Source: Gemmatimonadota bacterium (GTDB lineage Bacteria > Gemmatimonadota > Gemmatimonadetes > Longimicrobiales > Gaopeijiaceae). From it: a stretch of DNA of 64,000 nucleotides. This document shows, piece after piece, positions 8,866-16,994 of the stretch. Each line of letters begins with the position of its first letter. Position 1 is the stretch's first letter. The position numbers and the translations under genes are program-made. The stretch is from NCBI GenBank assembly GCA_041390125.1, contig JAWKQN010000006.1, positions 1-64,000 of the forward strand, read 5' to 3'. Below the pieces are notes generated by a model. It saw nothing but the letters and a program-made list of their open reading frames with translations. It was not told the origin of the DNA and made no database searches.

Positions 8866-10215
8866 TTGGACGGAGGGACGCCCTTCGTGGAGGAGCTGTG
8901 CCTGGCCAGGCTCACAGCGGAGCAGATCATGGTGGGTGCGCAGATGGTGGAGCGAGGGCTGTCGATGCGGGAGTTGGCGCGACAGCTCGGGGTGAGCGAA
9001 GGGGCGGTGCGGTATCGACTTCGGCAGTTTCGGGAGGGTCCCGGGGAGGACGGCCGGCGGGGCAAACCGACGCGCCTGGACGGCCACGAGGCGGCGGTGC
9101 GGGCGGTCCTGGAGGGACTGGAGTGCTGGCGGGTGACCGGGGAGCAGCGGCCGGTCCAGGCCCGACTGGTCTACGAGGCGCTGGTGCGTGACCATCGCTA
9201 CACCGGGTCGTACAAGGCAGTGGTCCGCCACCTGAAGCGCCGCTATCCGAGCCCCCCGGTCCGGGCGCTGCGGCGGGTGGAGACGCCGCCCGGGGTGCAG
9301 GCGCAGCACGACTGGTTCGAGGAGCGGGTGCGGGTGGCCGGGGTGCGCGAGGATCTCGGGTTCCTGATCGGGAGCCTGTCGCACAGCCGGGCACGCTTCG
9401 CCTGGGTGAGCCGGGAGCAGACGCAGCTGGCCTGGCATACGGGCCACCTGGGTTTGTTCGAGCGCTACGGGGGCGTGCCGCTGTGGGTGCGCATCGACAA
9501 TCTGAAGACGGGTGTGGCGCACGGCGCGGGCCCGAGCGCGGTACTGAACCGCAGCTACGAGGTGTTCGCACGGGAGTGCGGCTTCGGGATCGACCCCTGC
9601 CGGCCGGCGACGGGCTCGGACAAGGGCAAGGTCGAGCGCGCCGTGCGCACGTTCCGGCAGGCCTTCGGCTCGGTCCTGCGCGCGAGTTGGCCGACGCTGG
9701 AGGCGCTGCAGGCGGCGCTCGACGAGCGTGCCTACGCGCTGATGGATCGGCTCCGGTGTCCGACGACCGGCACGTCGGTGCGCGATGCCTTTATCGAGGA
9801 GCGGCGCCTACTCAAGCCGGTGCCCTGGATGGAGGCCCCCTTCGACGTGGTCGTCCCCCGGCGCGTCAGCCGCGACTGCCTGGTCTCCTTCGAGGGCCGC
9901 CGCTACAGCGTCCCCTTCGCCTGGGTCGGCCGCCAGGTCGAGGTGTTCGGTACGCTGGGCCACGTCGTGATCCGGGCCGAGGGCGCCGAGCTGGCCCGTC
10001 ACCCGCGGGGCACCGGGGCGCTGTTGGTGCTGGACCCCGTCCACTTCGAGGGCACCTCCACCCGGGACGTCCTGCGCCCGACGCCGCTGGGACATCGGGC
10101 TCGCCTCCAGATGGCAGGGATCGGCGCCTACGGCGAGCGCGTGCCGCTGCCCGACCCGGAGCGGGTACGCCGGCCGCTCGAGGCCTACGTCCAGCTCGTG
10201 GAGGGTCTGCGATGA
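8866..10215 (+). CDS. istA: IS21-family transposase IstA (element 1)
   Basis: The 449-residue transposase has an N-terminal helix-turn-helix ('SMRELARQLGVSEGAVRYRL', residues 33-52) and an rve integrase core. The DDE triad is probably Asp149 ('AQHDWFE'), Asp211 ('VRIDNLKT') and Glu257 ('GKVERAV'). A C-terminal beta-rich segment ('FEGRRYSVPFAWVGRQVEV') is typical of IstA. TTG 8866 gives the longest frame; an internal ATG at 8929 would cut into the HTH region. It overlaps istB by 4 nt. Confidence 0.92.
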   Translation: MDGGTPFVEELCLARLTAEQIMVGAQMVERGLSMRELARQLGVSEGAVRYRLRQFREGPGEDGRRGKPTRLDGHEAAVRAVLEGLECWRVTGEQRPVQARLVYEALVRDHRYTGSYKAVVRHLKRRYPSPPVRALRRVETPPGVQAQHDWFEERVRVAGVREDLGFLIGSLSHSRARFAWVSREQTQLAWHTGHLGLFERYGGVPLWVRIDNLKTGVAHGAGPSAVLNRSYEVFARECGFGIDPCRPATGSDKGKVERAVRTFRQAFGSVLRASWPTLEALQAALDERAYALMDRLRCPTTGTSVRDAFIEERRLLKPVPWMEAPFDVVVPRRVSRDCLVSFEGRRYSVPFAWVGRQVEVFGTLGHVVIRAEGAELARHPRGTGALLVLDPVHFEGTSTRDVLRPTPLGHRARLQMAGIGAYGERVPLPDPERVRRPLEAYVQLVEGLR

Positions 10216-11048
10216 GCCGCCGCAGCCAGGTCGACCTCGACCCCATCGCCGAGCGCTGCCGGGCCCTCCCGCTGCTGCACGCCGCCGAGGCGCTGCCGGA
10301 GTTGCTCGAGGAGGCCAGCCGCCTCGACCTGGCGCCCGTCCGCTTCCTCGATCTCGTGCTCGAGCGCGAGATCGAGCGCAAGACCGAGCGACGCGTGGCC
10401 ACTTCGCTCAAGCTGTCCGGGCTGCCCACGGGGCGGACGCTCGAAGGCTTCGACTGGACCTTCCAGCCCCGGGTCGACCGTGGCAAGCTCGAAGCGCTGG
10501 CCACCTGCGCCTATCTGCGCGCCAAGGACAACGTCCTCTTTCTGGGACCTCCGGGGGTCGGCAAGAGCCACCTGGCGGTCGCACTGGGCGTCAAGGCCGT
10601 GAAGAACGGCTTCAGCACCACCCACTTCGTGCTCGACGATCTGATGCATCAACTCAAGGCCGACGCCGCCGTCCCTCCGGCCCGGCTCAAGGCCAAGCGC
10701 TACCTCAACAGCTCGCTCCTGATCATCGACGAGGTCGGCTTCCGACCGCTCGATCGCCACGAGGCCAACCTCTTCTTCCGCCTCGTCAGCGCCCGCTACG
10801 AGCGTGGCTCCATCGTCCTGACCTCCAACAAGCACGTGCGCGACTGGCCCGAGATCTTCGCCGGCGACGAGATCCTCACCACCGCCATCCTCGACCGCCT
10901 GCTCCACCACGTGCATATCGTCCACATCGACGGCCGCTCCTACCGCCTCCGCGAGCTCGATGGGCTCCTCCGGTCGGACACCGTCGCCCCCTCCCCACCC
11001 CCCAGAAAAGGAGGTGACCCAGCTCGATCCACTCGGGTCGGTGCGTAA
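10212..11048 (+). CDS. istB: IS21-family ATPase IstB (element 1)
   Basis: The 278-residue AAA+ protein is the transposition helper of IstA, related to DnaC. Walker A is 'GPPGVGKSH', Walker B is 'LLIIDEVGF', and sensor 1 is 'IVLTSNK'. The N-terminal IstB helical region precedes the ATPase. The ATG at 10212 overlaps the istA stop (ATGA). The tail after about residue 255 is Pro/Arg-rich and may be non-conserved. Confidence 0.94.
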   Translation: MSRRSQVDLDPIAERCRALPLLHAAEALPELLEEASRLDLAPVRFLDLVLEREIERKTERRVATSLKLSGLPTGRTLEGFDWTFQPRVDRGKLEALATCAYLRAKDNVLFLGPPGVGKSHLAVALGVKAVKNGFSTTHFVLDDLMHQLKADAAVPPARLKAKRYLNSSLLIIDEVGFRPLDRHEANLFFRLVSARYERGSIVLTSNKHVRDWPEIFAGDEILTTAILDRLLHHVHIVHIDGRSYRLRELDGLLRSDTVAPSPPPRKGGDPARSTRVGA

Positions 11049-11588
11049 ATCTTCCTGTCCCCAGACTGCTTAAATCTTGTGGGCCTGTACACCTTAGCCT
11101 CAACCGCACGCGCGGTCCCATCGTCGACCAGGTTCAGATACGCCCGCGTCAGCTCTTCAGATCCGCGCGAACTGCGCGCCCCATTAGACCGGGGAGGCCG
11201 CCCCAGCGCAGTCGGTCGGACAGCTCATCCGCGTCGACCCGGCCCCCTCGTTGCCCTGGCGCTTCTCCCCGCGGCGGTTGCAGACCAGCACCCGAGCCAC
11301 CCGCGGCTCCAGCAGGTCGTGCAGCCACTGGGCTTGTGTGCCTTCCTCGTAGGTCACATGGACGCTTCCTCGCATCCCGGCGCAGAACCCACGAGCGCCC
11401 GTTCCTCCGTCGGAAGCACGGCCCGGCAATCACCCGGCCCCGCCCGTCCGCACACTCGCCACCGTCGTTGCCTGATGCACGTCCAGCCCCACATACTTCG
11501 TTGTACGTTCGATGAGAGCCGCCTCCTGGGATCCGCCACGGTTGCTTGACACCTCCATGGTACCCCCAGGGGCGCGCTTTCAAATTGC

Positions 11589-11595
11589 GTTAGAC
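11589..11595 (+). other. attC core box GTTAGAC at the right flank of IS110 copy A
   Basis: The heptamer fits GTTRRRY and directly follows the right end of the element. It would be the right half of the attC site whose left half is at 8167. Cassette 4 starts here. Confidence 0.5.
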
Positions 11596-11629
11596 CGCGC
11601 TTCGCTCAGCGTGGCCGAAGCACTCTTGC

Positions 11630-12547
11630 TCACGGCCTCTCCCACCACAAGCGCCCATTGCACAGGTGGCCCAGATAGTCGGTCCCAGACGGCAGTTCGA
11701 ACTTCAGCGACAACTCTCGTAGCCGCCGCACTCGCACAAAGGGGCCGATATCTACCAGCTTCTTGAGCTTCAAATTCATGCCCAGATCCGCCCCTAGGTC
11801 AGACGACCATCGTCGCTCTTCGACATGAATCCCTTGCGACTTCTGCCCTGCAAGCAGCAAGGTCACTGAATCCTCCGCGGGATCATCTGGTCGCTCTCTG
11901 CAGAGCCCCGGTGAGATTGTGCGGCAACCTCGCCGTGCCAGGGTTCCGGTCCTATTCCGTGGCGGGTCGACCTCTCCCCTGACGCCGCGTCCCACAAGGT
12001 CACGACCGTCGTACACTGCAATCCTTTCCAGCCGAAGTGGAATGGGAACAAAGACCTGCTGGCACTCACCGCTCAGGGCAATGAACTCCCGTTGTTTGGC
12101 GACCACGACCTCGCGGGTGTGTCCCGTGCCGATCCCAAAGACCTTCACGCTCCAACCACTCGCCTTCCTCAGATGGTATAGCTCGCTGTACGTCACCTTG
12201 GCCCCGCGCGCATTTGGTGCGGAGAACCGGTACAGAGGAACTTCGAGGCTCTGTCGCCAGCGTTCTTCAACGACCATCCGGCGTCGGCCAAGCATCTCCC
12301 GAATCCGGCCGACGACCGTCGGACGCGGTAGGTCTTGAGCTAGAAGTGCGTTGTAGTCGCTGAGGAACTGCTCAATTCCTCGCTCGTCCCAAGAGAGGTC
12401 TTCAAGGCCGCGACGTAGGAGCCAGGGTTCGCTGATGATCTCCTCCGGCCATGTGGTCGCCGTACCGTAGGCGATCGAGCCGCGTCTTGGCGGGCCTGGT
12501 CCAAAGCCGCACTCACAGCCAGCGGGATGGTTGCTCGCGTTACACAT
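11630..12547 (-). CDS. Uncharacterised cassette protein with Cys-rich N-terminus (cassette 4, reverse orientation)
   Basis: The 305-residue protein begins 'MCNASNHPAGCECGFGPG', a short Cys/His motif (C2, H7, C11, C13) known from unrelated hypothetical proteins of diverse bacteria and possibly metal-binding. The middle part ('VTYSELYHLRKASGWSVKVFGIGTGHTREVVV') and the end ('GHLCNGRLWWERP') look like folded protein but are not recognised. AAGGAG lies 7 nt before ATG 12547, fixing the start. It is transcribed against the attC orientation, which is a minority arrangement in integrons and implies its own promoter. Confidence 0.65.
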   Translation of the reverse strand: MCNASNHPAGCECGFGPGPPRRGSIAYGTATTWPEEIISEPWLLRRGLEDLSWDERGIEQFLSDYNALLAQDLPRPTVVGRIREMLGRRRMVVEERWRQSLEVPLYRFSAPNARGAKVTYSELYHLRKASGWSVKVFGIGTGHTREVVVAKQREFIALSGECQQVFVPIPLRLERIAVYDGRDLVGRGVRGEVDPPRNRTGTLARRGCRTISPGLCRERPDDPAEDSVTLLLAGQKSQGIHVEERRWSSDLGADLGMNLKLKKLVDIGPFVRVRRLRELSLKFELPSGTDYLGHLCNGRLWWERP

Positions 12548-12625
12548 CAGCGATCTCCTTCAGGCGGGAGAACGCGGAGTTTCCGCTTCCGTCCTCTCGG
12601 TCTGCCCGACCCTCGCACCGATTCG

Positions 12626-12986
12626 TCAGTCACAGATCAACTCGCGGATCTTCTGAAGCTTCTCCGAGGTGTCGACGTTTGCAGCCTCCTCAGCACGCGA
12701 TCCCCACGATCAGAGGGACTGAGCACGGCTTCAACGATCTTGGCTACTTGGGTCCCTTGTAGTCCTGCTTCCTCGTGCTGGTAGTTCGGTAGGGGATCGG
12801 GGAAATGGCCGAGATATGGTTGGCGAGTCGGTCCTGGATTCCCGAAACCACGTGGACCCCGAGCCGACCCCGCATTGTGGAGGTTTCGGAGGGTTTCCAT
12901 GCTCGTAGTGATGAGGTCGCCCTCAAGCTCCACGGCGCGCGCGAAGGTCCTCGTATGTCCGCGATCGTCTCATTCAGTTGCTCCAT
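12626..12986 (-). pseudogene. Small frameshifted gene upstream of the cassette 4 gene
   Basis: A protein of about 120 residues can be pieced together. It starts 'MEQLNETIADIR' at ATG 12986, continues in another frame as 'TFARAVELEGDLITTSMET' and 'VAKIVEAVLSPSDRGDR', and ends in a third frame with 'VDTSEKLQKIRELICD' and stop at 12626-12628. Two frameshifts are needed. It reads in the same direction as, and 78 nt upstream of, the Cys-rich gene, so the two may once have been an operon. No family is recognised. Confidence 0.4.
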
Positions 12987-13146
12987 TCACGTACAAGACC
13001 TGGTCATCCTGGAGCACCACATTAATATCCAGATACCGTTATGTCTACATTATCTCTAGCCTGTACTTGCCATATCCTTGTAATCGCTTGTCCCATGGTC
13101 TCCTTATCACACCCCCGACGAGGAGCTTTCTCTTCATGGGGGCGCG

Positions 13147-13256
13147 GTCTAACACGGAATTGCTGCAGTCCGGGTCGGTAATGCGGGTCCCGAACACGCG
13201 CGGCCCCGCCCGGGGTCGGCATCATGGTCCGGAAGCAGAATTCCAATCCGTTCTAT
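13147..13256 (+). other. attC site 3
   Basis: It begins GTCTAAC (13147-13153, RYYYAAC), has GAATTGCTGC in the left arm and GCAGAATTCC in the right arm, and ends GTTCTAT (13250-13256). The GTT is kept, but the last bases no longer match RRRY or pair with the left box. The GGGTCGGCATCATGGTCCGG segment in the right half is nearly identical to that in attC site 1. Confidence 0.78.
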
Positions 13257-13693
13257 GAAAGCGAGAGTCAAGGGCGGACTTCGTCCCAGCCGAGGGATCG
13301 GCGGGAGTGGTCGTTGCTCTCAGCCCCCTTCTTGAGGTAGCGGAGCGGCGAGGACGGGGGGGTGTGGGCGAAGCAGTCTTCTTCTTCGGCATGGATCGTT
13401 CGCTCGACGGTTCAGAGTCGGAGTGGACGGCTCATGTGCGGATAGACGATTCGCGGGTCGCGAACCACGGTTCTATCTGAGACTCGGCGCGTGGGCCGGC
13501 CTGACGCTACTTGAGGTTCTGCGGGAGGGCCTGGAGTTAGACGAGTGCCTCGGCTGGACTGTCGCTGGGCCTACGTTCATGACGAGACTGCCTCCCGCAC
13601 CTATGGTCCAGGACTCTGAAGCCGTTGAAGCGAAGGATCCTCATCGATCTCGCCTCCCGGGGCAGAGTCCGCGCTAGTTCATCTGCTGTCGGG
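13257..13693 (+). other. Cassette 5 remnant, no convincing gene
   Basis: Only short open frames occur, the longest being 84 codons at 13423-13677, with no clear ribosome-binding site or recognisable family. The right end (13674-13693) reads TTCATCTGCTGTCGGGT and resembles the left arm of attC sites 1 and 2 (TGCTGACCGGGT in site 1), so a degenerate attC half may lie here, cut by IS110 copy B. Confidence 0.35.
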
Positions 13694-13882
13694 TCAGCTC
13701 CTCGGCGTCGAAGATCTCGCCGGTCTTCCAGAGTCGCAGGGTGAGTGCGGCCAGCTTTGTTAGCGGCGGCCGTAAATGTCCCAGGAGTGGCGGATGAAAA
13801 TGTCCCACCGGAGGCGAGGACCGGAGGGGTCCGGAGGGCGCCGGGTGTGAGGTAGCGGCGGTCATCGGGCCGATCAGCCACG

Positions 13883-14959
13883 TTGGGCCTCCCCAGGCAC
13901 CGGAGGGAGGCCGTGATCGGATGGGAGAGCCGCATGTTGTTCCGCCACTACCTGGCCGAGGGGCTGTCGAAAACGGCCATCGCCGAGCGGCTGGGGATCA
14001 GCCGCCGGACCGTGACCCGCTGGATCCAGAGCGGGGCGTTGGACCGAGACCTGGACGAGCCCCCTCGCTACCGACCGCGCCCGGCCGTGCCCCGTAAGCT
14101 GGACCCCTACCGGGAGGTCATCCGCACCCGACTGGAGGCCTACCCGGAGCTGTCGTCGGTGCGGCTGATGGAGGAGATCCGGGCGGCCGGCTACGACGGA
14201 GGCTACACGCAGCTGCGCGAGTTCGTACGCGGGATCCGGCCTCAGCCGCCCGAGCCGGTGATCCAGCGCTTCGAGACGGCCCCCGGCCGGCAGGCGCAGG
14301 TCGATTTCGCCGATGTGACCCTACCCTGGGGCAAGCGCTACGCCCTCCTGGTGATCCTGGGCTACTCGCGGCTGCTCTGGGTTCGGTTCTTCCCCAGCAA
14401 GGACATGCGGGCCCTCCTCGAGGGGCTGGCCGCCGCGTTCGCGTTCCTGGGCGGAGTGCCTGCGGAGATGCTCTTCGACCAGATGCGCTCCGTGATCACC
14501 CGGGACGGGCGGCTACACGGCGAGCGGTTGGTGACCAACGCCGAGTTTGTGCGCTGCGCGGCCCACTACGGGTTCAGGGTGCGCGCCTGCCGGCCCTACC
14601 GCGCCCAGACCAAGGGCAAGGTCGAGCGGCCCGTCCGCTACCTGCGCGAAAACTTCCTCTACGGCCGCGACTTCCTCAACGACGCCGACCTGGATCACCA
14701 GCTGCGCCGGTGGCTGGACGGCGTGGCCAATGCACGCGTCCACCGCACGACCCGGGAGCAGCCCGCCCTCCGTTTCGAGCGCGACGAGCGGGCCCTGCTC
14801 CAGCCACTCCCGGCCCGGCCCTACGCCTCGCTGGTGCTCGGGGCCGCCCGCAGGCCACGCTCTGGGGACACCAGGATCTACGCAGCCTCCGTTCCTCAGA
14901 TCACCGTCGAGCGCCGGCCGCTGACCCACTACGCCGAGCTCGTCGGAGGCGCCCGATGA
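13883..14959 (+). CDS. istA: IS21-family transposase IstA (element 2)
   Basis: The 358-residue protein has a helix-turn-helix ('KTAIAERLGISRRTVTRWIQ', residues 30-49) and an rve core. The triad is Asp141 ('QVDFADV'), Asp199 ('FDQMRSV') and Glu248 ('GKVERPV'). It is about 90 residues shorter than IstA of element 1. TTG 13883 is the longest start; GTG at 13913 or ATG at 13934 are alternatives. It overlaps istB by 4 nt (ATGA). Confidence 0.92.
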   Translation: MGLPRHRREAVIGWESRMLFRHYLAEGLSKTAIAERLGISRRTVTRWIQSGALDRDLDEPPRYRPRPAVPRKLDPYREVIRTRLEAYPELSSVRLMEEIRAAGYDGGYTQLREFVRGIRPQPPEPVIQRFETAPGRQAQVDFADVTLPWGKRYALLVILGYSRLLWVRFFPSKDMRALLEGLAAAFAFLGGVPAEMLFDQMRSVITRDGRLHGERLVTNAEFVRCAAHYGFRVRACRPYRAQTKGKVERPVRYLRENFLYGRDFLNDADLDHQLRRWLDGVANARVHRTTREQPALRFERDERALLQPLPARPYASLVLGAARRPRSGDTRIYAASVPQITVERRPLTHYAELVGGAR

Positions 14960-15798
14960 AGACCTCGGCTCCCTCGCGGCGCGACCGGATCCGCTCCCAG
15001 CTCGCCGACCTGCGCATGCCCGGCGCACTCGAGGCGCTGGACCCGGTCCTGTCCCAGGTCGATGGCGGTCGGCTCGGCGGCGCCGAGGCCATCGAGGCGC
15101 TCCTCGGCGCGCAGATCACCCTCCGCAACAACCGCCGCCTCCAAGCCGCCATGCGCTCCAGTCGGCTGCCCGCCGTCAAGCTGCTCGGTGACTTCGACTT
15201 CACCTTCCAGCCGTCGATCAAGCGCGAGCAGCTCGATAACCTGCATGAGCTCGGCTTCCTCGAGCGCAAGGAGAACGTGATCTTCCTGGGGCCGCCGGGC
15301 GTGGGCAAGACGCACCTGGCCATCTCCTTGGCCATCGCCGCGGCACAGCGCGGGCGCCGTGTCTACTACGGCACGCTCGCCGACCTGATCACCTCCCTCG
15401 AGGAGGCGCAGGCGGCCGGTAAGCTCAGTCACCGCCTCAAGACCCTGACCCATCCCGCACTCCTCGTCGTCGACGAGATCGGCTACCTGCCCATCACCCG
15501 CACCGGCGCCATGCTCTTCTTCCAGCTCATGGCCCGCCGCTACGAGACCGCGTCCTCCGTGCTCACCTCCAACAAGGGCTTCGAGGAGTGGGGTGAGATC
15601 TTCGGCGATGACGTCATGGCCGGCGCCCTCATCGACCGGCTGCTCCACCACTGCCACGTCGTCAACATCCGCGGCAACAGCTATCGCATGCGCAACCACC
15701 AGGACCTCTTTCCCCAGCCCCACCCCACCCACCCCCCGGCGGACGACCCTCCCCGGCGAGTCCGCAAGCGGGCCGGGCCCCCTAAGGCTCCGGGCTAG
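14956..15798 (+). CDS. istB: IS21-family ATPase IstB (element 2)
   Basis: The 280-residue AAA+ helper shows 'GPPGVGKTH' (Walker A), 'LLVVDEIGYLP' (Walker B) and 'SVLTSNKGFEEW' (sensor 1), all standard for IstB. The start overlaps istA. The C-terminal 30 residues are Pro/His/Arg-rich. Together with IstA and complete ends, the element appears able to transpose. Confidence 0.95.
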   Translation: MKTSAPSRRDRIRSQLADLRMPGALEALDPVLSQVDGGRLGGAEAIEALLGAQITLRNNRRLQAAMRSSRLPAVKLLGDFDFTFQPSIKREQLDNLHELGFLERKENVIFLGPPGVGKTHLAISLAIAAAQRGRRVYYGTLADLITSLEEAQAAGKLSHRLKTLTHPALLVVDEIGYLPITRTGAMLFFQLMARRYETASSVLTSNKGFEEWGEIFGDDVMAGALIDRLLHHCHVVNIRGNSYRMRNHQDLFPQPHPTHPPADDPPRRVRKRAGPPKAPG

Positions 15799-16931
15799 CC
15801 TCTCCCACCCCGAAGGAGTGGGACATTTTCATCCGTTGAAAGTGGGACTCTTTCGGCCGTGGTTGACAAGCTTGCGCGCCAGGGTGACGCGCGCGCGCTC
15901 CGCGCATCCCCTTGGCCAACAGCCCATCGTAGTACTCGCGCAGCGGACCGGGCTTCCCGGTAGCGGCATTGGCTGCACCCTTGAAGACGGCCTTCACGCG
16001 CCGGTTGTGGTTGCGATTGAGGCCACGGGTCAGGGGGCGGCGCTGGCGCCGACGCACCGTGCCGTGGACCAGCTCGTGATCCGCGCTCGAGTGCGTCACG
16101 ACGGCCAGCCCCGCGTAGGCCCAGAGGTTCCGCTTGGTGCGGAAGCGCGAAGGCGTCCCCAACGTGGCCAGCAGGACCGCGATGCGGACCGGCCCGAGGT
16201 ACGGGATCGCCTCCAGCACCGGCCAGGCAGGATCCTTCTTCGCTTCGCCGACCATCGCGGCCTTGGCCTTCTTGCGTAGCGCCGAGATCACGTCCAACTC
16301 GGCGTACAGCCCCTGGGCTCGCAGCCGGGCGCCTCGCTCCGGCAACTTCGCGATCCAGCGCGCTCGACCGTGCCGCTCGTAGACCGCTTTGCCGGGCGTC
16401 CGGATCGCCCGCGCTCGGAACAACGCCTTGAGCCTCAACCGCACCCGTGTCCCATCGTCGACCAGGTTCAGATACGCCCGCGTCAGCTCCTTCAGATCCG
16501 CGCGGGACTGCGCCCCATGGTAGACCGCGGGTAACCCGCCCCAGCGCAGCCGGTCCGACAGCTCATCCGCGTCGACCCGGTCCCCCTTGTTGCCCTGGCG
16601 CTTCTCCCCGCGGCGGTTGCAGACCAGCACCCGAGCCACCCGCGGCTCCAGCAGGTCGTGCAGCCACTGGGCTTGTGTGCCTTCCTCGTAGGTCACATGG
16701 ACGCTTCCTCGCATCCCGGCGCAGAACCCCACGAGCGCCCGTTCCTCCGTCGGAAGCACGGCCCGGGCAATCACCCGGCCCCGCTCCGTCCGCACACTCG
16801 CCACCGTCGTTGCCTGATGCACGTCCAGCCCCACATACTTCGTTGTACGTTGCATGAGAGCCGCCTCCTGGGATCCGCCACGGTTGCTTGACACTTCCAT
16901 GGTACCCCCAGGGGGCGCGCTTTCAAATTGC

Positions 16932-16938
16932 GTTGGGT
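16932..16938 (+). other. GTTGGGT core-like box at right flank of IS110 copy B
   Basis: The heptamer fits GTTRRRY and directly follows the conserved right end of IS110 copy B, at the same position as GTTAGAC beside copy A. It is read as the right half of a disrupted attC and as the right limit of the recognisable array. Confidence 0.45.
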
Positions 16939-16994
16939 GGCTCGAGGCTGGCGTGCGGGGAACGCACGTTCGGTGTCCCCCACCCGGTGTAGAT

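Larger units (their letters stand above)
8798..11091 (+). mobile_element. IS21-family element no. 1 (2294 bp), complete
   Basis: The element starts TGTAGAGGC and ends GCCTGTACA; the two ends form imperfect terminal inverted repeats that also share an inner block ACGCACCGACC. The host sequence CCTTA is found on both sides (8793-8797 and 11092-11096), a 5-bp target duplication. It carries istA and istB in ATGA overlap, the standard IS21 layout, and sits in the transposase gene of IS110 copy A. Confidence 0.9.
8185..11513 (-). pseudogene. IS110-family transposase, copy A, disrupted
   Basis: The N-terminal part (11092-11513) and C-terminal part (8185-8797) belong to a DEDD transposase whose copy B shows 'YVGLDVHQATTVASVRTERG' at the start and 'YLGPVRIAVLLATLGTP' in the C-terminal transposase_20 region. 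The gene is split by the IS21-family insertion. In addition the start codon is ATC instead of ATG and several frameshifts occur in the N-terminal part. It is not functional. Confidence 0.85.
8176..11588 (-). mobile_element. IS110/IS1111-type element, copy A, interrupted by an IS21-family element
   Basis: Boundaries were set by comparison with copy B (13694-16931). Identity starts at TCAGCTCCTCGG on the left and ends at TTTCAAATTGC on the right. Without the IS21 insertion the element is about 1.1 kb. It lies between attC core boxes (GGCTAAC on the left, GTTAGAC on the right), as known for the IS1111-attC group that targets integron attC sites. No target duplication is evident, in keeping with this family. 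The exact ends are uncertain by a few bases. Confidence 0.75.
13758..15869 (+). mobile_element. IS21-family element no. 2 (2112 bp), complete
   Basis: It starts TGTTAGCGGCGGCCG and ends CGGCCGTGGTTGACA, an imperfect inverted repeat with TG...CA termini. The host AGCTT is duplicated on both sides (13753-13757 and 15870-15874). Related inner repeats occur at both ends (GTCCCAGGAGTGG-type and AAGTGGGACTCTTTC-type). It belongs to a different IS21 subgroup from element 1, judging from the divergent IstA. It lies in the 3' part of the IS110 copy B transposase gene. Confidence 0.9.
13697..16855 (-). pseudogene. IS110-family transposase, copy B, disrupted
   Basis: ATG 16855 starts 'MQRTTKYVGLDVHQATTVAS', with the catalytic Asp of the DEDD fold in 'GLDVH'. 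The reading frame is intact through 'YLGPVRIAVLLATLGTP' and 'LTRGLNRNHNRRVKAVFKGA'. A 2-nt deletion relative to copy A near 15900 shifts the frame. The last 20 or so codons ('LWKTGEIFDAEEL') are separated by the second IS21-family element. The frame in copy A reads through the element end, so the native stop may lie in flanking DNA. Confidence 0.88.
13694..16931 (-). mobile_element. IS110/IS1111-type element, copy B, interrupted by an IS21-family element
   Basis: Both ends match copy A. Without the IS21 insertion the element is about 1.1 kb. Its right flank is GTTGGGT (16932-16938), which fits the attC core consensus GTTRRRY. Its left flank resembles a degenerate attC left arm. Two copies next to core-like boxes support site-specific insertion into attC. 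Confidence 0.75.
4984..16938 (+). other. Integron gene-cassette array (CALIN-like: attC sites without integrase)
   Basis: Three closely similar sites of 110-118 bp (5755, 7021, 13147) share a left arm around GAATTGCTGC and a right arm around GCAGAATTCC. They begin with RYYYAAC and end with or close to GTTRRRY, all in the same orientation. This is the layout of integron attC sites. Further GTTRRRY heptamers occur at 4984, 11589 and 16932, the last two directly beside IS110-type elements. Between the sites lie short, unrelated genes, several decayed. No integron integrase gene is present in the window, so the array is an integrase-less cluster or the distal part of a larger integron. Confidence 0.8.

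Noticed and set aside
13257..13693. An open frame of 84 codons (13423-13677) considered as a cassette gene
   Set aside because: No ribosome-binding site, no family and no clear codon bias; listed only as a remnant region.
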